In this document: positions 61,089 through 64,000 of the stretch, piece by piece
How the letters are laid out: the number at the start of each line of letters is the position of its first letter
Position numbering within the stretch: position 1 is the stretch's first letter
Assembly (NCBI GenBank): GCA_026712715.1
Contig: JAPOPW010000024.1
Location: forward strand, 1-64,000
From: Immundisolibacterales bacterium
Lineage (GTDB): Bacteria > Pseudomonadota > Gammaproteobacteria > HK1
Reading direction: 5' to 3'
DNA: 64,000 nt
Made by a program: the position numbers and the translations under genes
The notes under the pieces: generated by a model
What the model saw: the letters and a program-made list of their open reading frames with translations, nothing else
Told to the model about the DNA's origin: nothing
Databases searched by the model: none

Positions 61089-61957
61089 ACCTTCTTGACT
61101 TCGGCCCGACCGAAGAGGCCGTGGGGGCGCGCCGCGAGGGCGACGATGACGAGCGCGAAGGTCACGATGTGGGTGTAGGTCGAGCCGAGGAGGGAGGTGA
61201 TGAGGGCCTCGGCGAGCCCGTAGACGAGCCCCGCCACCATCACTCCCCAGGCATTGGTGATGCCGCCGAGGATCGCCACCGCGAACGCCTTGATGCCGAA
61301 GAGGGTCCCCATCGTCGAGGAGATGATGAAGAGGGGGGCGATGAGGATCCCGGCGACCCCGGCGAAGAGGCCGGAGAGGGCGAAGGTGACGACGATCGCC
61401 GCGGTCACGTCGATGCCCATGAGCCGCGCCGCGTCGGGGTTCTGGACCACCGCGAGCAGGGCCCGGCCGTGCCGGGTCCGGTGGGAGAACCAGTGCAGGG
61501 CGACCGCGATGGCAATCCCCGCGACCGGGATTACCACCTGGAGGGGCTGCACCTTGATGTCCGCGAGGTAGAACGACTCGGTGGTGAGTGGCGACGGGGG
61601 CATCCCGCGCGGGTCCTTTCCGAAGGTGAAGAGGACCACGTTCTCGAGGACGATGCCCATCGCGACCGTCGCCATCAGCCAGGCATCGGAGCCGCGCCGG
61701 ACGAAGGGCCGTACCCCCACCCGCTCGACGACGACCCCCCACGCGGTGCACAGGGCGAGGGACGCGAGGATGGCCGTCCACATCGGCCAGCCCCAGGTGA
61801 CCGCGAAGCTGAACGTGAGCACCGCGCCCAGCATCATGGCGCTTCCCTGCGCGAAGTTGACCGTGCGCGAGACCGCGTAGGTCACGTAGAAGCCGAGCGC
61901 GAGCAGCCCGTACATGCTGCCGAGCCCGATTCCGGTGATGAGGGTGGATGCGCTCAC
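61085..61957 (-). CDS. LivH-type ABC permease (290 aa)
   Basis: First permease of the second Liv-type importer: LITGIGLGSMYGLLALGFYV, SRTVNFAQGSAMMLGAVLTF and coupling segment ALLAVVQNPDAARLMGIDVT. About eight membrane segments. Its stop overlaps the start of the triple fusion. It lies 126 bp behind the binding-protein gene. Confidence 0.9.
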   Translation of the reverse strand: MSASTLITGIGLGSMYGLLALGFYVTYAVSRTVNFAQGSAMMLGAVLTFSFAVTWGWPMWTAILASLALCTAWGVVVERVGVRPFVRRGSDAWLMATVAMGIVLENVVLFTFGKDPRGMPPSPLTTESFYLADIKVQPLQVVIPVAGIAIAVALHWFSHRTRHGRALLAVVQNPDAARLMGIDVTAAIVVTFALSGLFAGVAGILIAPLFIISSTMGTLFGIKAFAVAILGGITNAWGVMVAGLVYGLAEALITSLLGSTYTHIVTFALVIVALAARPHGLFGRAEVKKV

Positions 61958-62083
61958 GCGCAGGGCCCCCGGCGAGTCCGAAACGGGCGGCCCGGTGCTC
62001 CGCGCCCGGCCCGCGTGGAGAGGCGTACGAGGGAGGAGGGCCGCGCACCGGGGCGCGCGGCCGCTCCCGGGCCCGCCGTCATC

Positions 62084-63286
62084 CTATTCGATCGGGCTGA
62101 TCTGGTTGCCGGCGAACCGGACCATGATGTAGTCGTTCTCGTTCAGCGCGTCGTGGTTCTCGGCACTGAACGGCGGATCGTAGGTCTTGATGAGCCCCTC
62201 GTGCCGGCCGAGCGACTCGAGAGCGGTCCGGATCGCGTCCCCGTCCGTGCTCCCCGCCTGGTCGATGGCCTTGGCGAGAAGGTGCATGGCGTCGTAGGCG
62301 TTGGCCGTCCCCACGGGCGAAAACACCTCCTCCGGCCCGTTGATGTTGTCGAACTTGTCGACGAGGGCCGCGAGCACCCGCTTGCCTGCCTCGCCCTGCT
62401 CGCCGAAGAAGCTGTAGGTCTGCACGAAGTGGGCGTCGCCCGCGGTGGGGCCCGCGAGCTCGGGGAAGCGCCCTCCCGAGATGCCCCAGTGGGAGACCAC
62501 CGGCACGTCCCACCCCATCCGGTCGCGCGATTTCATCATCTGGGCGCCGGGCGGGGCGTTGGTCACGAGGACGAGGGCGTCGGCGCCCTTGTCCTTGTTG
62601 CGGGTGAGCTGCGGGATCATGTCGACGTCGTTGTTCTCGAACTTCTCGACCCCGACGATCTCGACGTCGTCGTTGCCCGCGTCCGCTGCGAGGAGGCCGC
62701 GTTCGTTCGACTCGCCCCACGGGTTGTTGATCAGCATGAGGCCGATCTTCGATGCGCCGAACGTCGAGTGAGCGTACTGGAGCAGCTTGATGTCGACGAT
62801 GGCGTCGACCGCCGATACTCGGAAGACGTAGTTCGGGTCGGCCTTGTTCCGGGTGATCGGGGTGGCTGCCGCCCACACCCCCATGAACGGAACCTTCGAC
62901 TTGTTGGCGAGCGGGACGATGGCGAGGGACACCGGCGAGTCGATGCCTCCGAAGAAGGCGGCGACCTCCTCCTTGAAGATGAGCTCGCGGGCCGCGATCA
63001 CCCCCTTCGGCGGACTCGACTCGTCGTCGCGGCGCACGAGCTCGATCATGCGCCCGCCGAGGATGCCGCCGGCGGCGTTGATCTCGTCCATCGCGACGGT
63101 GAGGCCACGGGTGATGGCCTCGCCGGATTGCGCCGACGGCCCGGAAAGGGCGGCCACGAGGCCGAGCTTGACCGGGTCGGCCGCGTTCAGGGGAAGGGCC
63201 GCAAGGAGCCCGACGGCGGCCGTGGCCGCGGCGATGGCGAGGCCCCGTCGAAACGGGGTCGAGCTTTGATGATTTCGTCTTGTCAT
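62084..63286 (-). CDS. Periplasmic binding protein of the second Liv-type importer (400 aa)
   Basis: Type I binding protein with a signal peptide (residues 1-36, ending LPLNAA). Features: PVKLGLVAALSGPSAQSGEA, EINAAGGILGGRMIELVRRD, IVPLANKSKVPFMGVWAAAT. Start ATG 63286 has GGGAG 8 bases upstream; an earlier GTG/ATG frame start at 63316 has none. It opens the minus-strand operon of binding protein, permease, fusion, amidohydrolase and amidase. Probable ligand: an amino-acid-like or amide compound. Confidence 0.9.
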   Translation of the reverse strand: MTRRNHQSSTPFRRGLAIAAATAAVGLLAALPLNAADPVKLGLVAALSGPSAQSGEAITRGLTVAMDEINAAGGILGGRMIELVRRDDESSPPKGVIAARELIFKEEVAAFFGGIDSPVSLAIVPLANKSKVPFMGVWAAATPITRNKADPNYVFRVSAVDAIVDIKLLQYAHSTFGASKIGLMLINNPWGESNERGLLAADAGNDDVEIVGVEKFENNDVDMIPQLTRNKDKGADALVLVTNAPPGAQMMKSRDRMGWDVPVVSHWGISGGRFPELAGPTAGDAHFVQTYSFFGEQGEAGKRVLAALVDKFDNINGPEEVFSPVGTANAYDAMHLLAKAIDQAGSTDGDAIRTALESLGRHEGLIKTYDPPFSAENHDALNENDYIMVRFAGNQISPIE

Positions 63287-63612
63287 GACGTTTTCTCCCA
63301 CCGGTCGACCGGGCATGGCGCACCGATCGCATGCTCCGCACTGTCCGCCGGGCCGGATTCGAAGTCAAGCCGAGCCGGACGAAGGCATCTGGCGTGGCAT
63401 CTCGCAGACCATTCGGCCCCGGGCCGCCACCCCGGTACGCTCCTCGCGGCGTACCGCACCGCACCGCACCGCAGCGCTCGGCGGCGATGAATTTCGCGCC
63501 GGACCGGAGACGACCGGGGGGTGCCCGCGACGGGAAACGGCTCGCGCTTGACGGGTCCGATCCACGGTGCGAGGCTTGCCGACTCTTTCACACAAGAGAA
63601 GGACCCCTGCCC
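63287..63612. other. Divergent intergenic region
   Basis: Promoters for the minus-strand importer operon and the plus-strand binding-protein gene should lie here. It includes a run of ACCGC repeats near 63452-63473. No operator was recognised and no gene is supported. Confidence 0.45.
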
Positions 63613-64000
63613 ATGAACACGATGAAACTCGGCATCGGCGCGCTGGTCGCCGGCGGCCTGATGCTCGCCCTGTCCGGCGTCGCGACGGCGGACACCACCC
63701 GACAGTCCCTGTCGTCGGAGAGCGTGCTGGAGACGATCAAGAAGCGCGGCGAGCTTCGAATCGGCCTCGCGACCTTCGTGCCGTGGGCGATGCGCGACAA
63801 GAACGGCGAGCTGATCGGCTTCGAGATCGACGTCGCGAAACAGGTGGCCGAGGACATGGGCGTCGGCGTCGACTTCGTGCCGACGGCATGGGACGGCATC
63901 ATTCCCGCGCTGCTGGCCGGAAAGTTCGACGCCATCATCAGCGGCATGTCGATCACTTCGAAGCGCAACCTGACCGTCAATTTCACGCACCCCTACGCCA
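63613..64000 (+). CDS. Amino-acid-type ABC binding protein, N-terminal part (cut by window end)
   Basis: Type II periplasmic binding protein of family 3 (polar amino acids), 129 codons visible. A signal peptide (residues 1-27, ending GVATADT) leads into VLETIKKRGELRIGLATFVP, then GFEIDVAKQVAEDMGVGVDF and WDGIIPALLAGKFDAIISGM, all standard for the family. AAGGA stands upstream of ATG 63613. The remaining half lies outside the window, and the matching permease and ATPase genes probably follow. Confidence 0.9.
   Translation, partial: MNTMKLGIGALVAGGLMLALSGVATADTTRQSLSSESVLETIKKRGELRIGLATFVPWAMRDKNGELIGFEIDVAKQVAEDMGVGVDFVPTAWDGIIPALLAGKFDAIISGMSITSKRNLTVNFTHPYA

Noticed and set aside
61958..62048. 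Continuation of the triple-fusion frame upstream through the LivH gene
   Set aside because: That part is the out-of-frame shadow of LivH; the real start is ATG 61088 overlapping the LivH stop.
63452..63473. Run of ACCGC repeats as a regulatory microsatellite
   Set aside because: Only a few short units in a GC-rich spacer; not enough to support a function.

Overview
The window is a stretch of high-GC chromosome (GTG starts are common, and genes are often coupled by ATGA or TGATG overlaps) from what looks like a member of the Pseudomonadota. An H-NS-type nucleoid protein, Liv-type amine/amide importers, an acetoin-type dehydrogenase cluster and several molybdenum hydroxylase genes fit a metabolically versatile heterotroph. 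Class and genus cannot be fixed from sequence alone. No rRNA, tRNA or CRISPR array was seen.

Bases 1-14,600 form a genomic-island graveyard. They hold three broken tyrosine-recombinase genes, the tail of an IS3-type transposase and dispersed copies of a short repeat, some carrying 14-16 bp inverted repeats. Between these lie an AT-richer two-gene module (a P-loop ATPase of 806 aa plus a 331 aa partner, 1454-4880), an HNH nuclease, a large single-chain restriction-methylation enzyme (9509-12895) and several unknown genes. The context suggests anti-phage defence; the two-gene module is the best candidate for an undescribed system.

Bases 14,600-24,700 hold a compact bacterial microcompartment (BMC) locus: one vertex protein (EutN/CcmL type), one hexameric and one tandem-domain shell protein, a CoA-acylating aldehyde dehydrogenase, an opine-dehydrogenase-like enzyme with a probable encapsulation peptide, a malate/lactate-dehydrogenase-like protein with an extra N-terminal domain, and a Rid-family protein. 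A glutamine-synthetase-like ligase and a divergent sarcosine-oxidase-like flavoenzyme flank it. No B12-dependent or glycyl-radical signature enzyme is present. My reading (inference) is an amine-derived aldehyde pathway: gamma-glutamylation, oxidation, then CoA-acylating aldehyde oxidation inside the shell. A branched-chain-type ABC importer (23,387-28,191) follows on the same strand.

Bases 28,200-44,600 carry a TPR protein, a Na/Pi-type transporter, a carbohydrate-type ABC importer lacking an ATPase gene next to a phytanoyl-CoA-dioxygenase-like gene, an AcoX-AcoA-AcoB-AcoC cluster, an atypical short-chain dehydrogenase and an ammonium transporter.

Bases 45,200-64,000 carry a molybdenum hydroxylase cluster with two tandem large subunits, one FAD and one 2Fe-2S subunit, a carrier-protein/AMP-ligase/acyltransferase fusion, and then on the minus strand an importer (binding protein, LivH, and a LivM-LivG-LivF triple fusion) with an amidohydrolase and an amidase. 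The window ends inside an amino-acid-type binding protein gene. Short tandem partial duplications at gene boundaries (19,069; 26,662; 58,436) recur in this chromosome.
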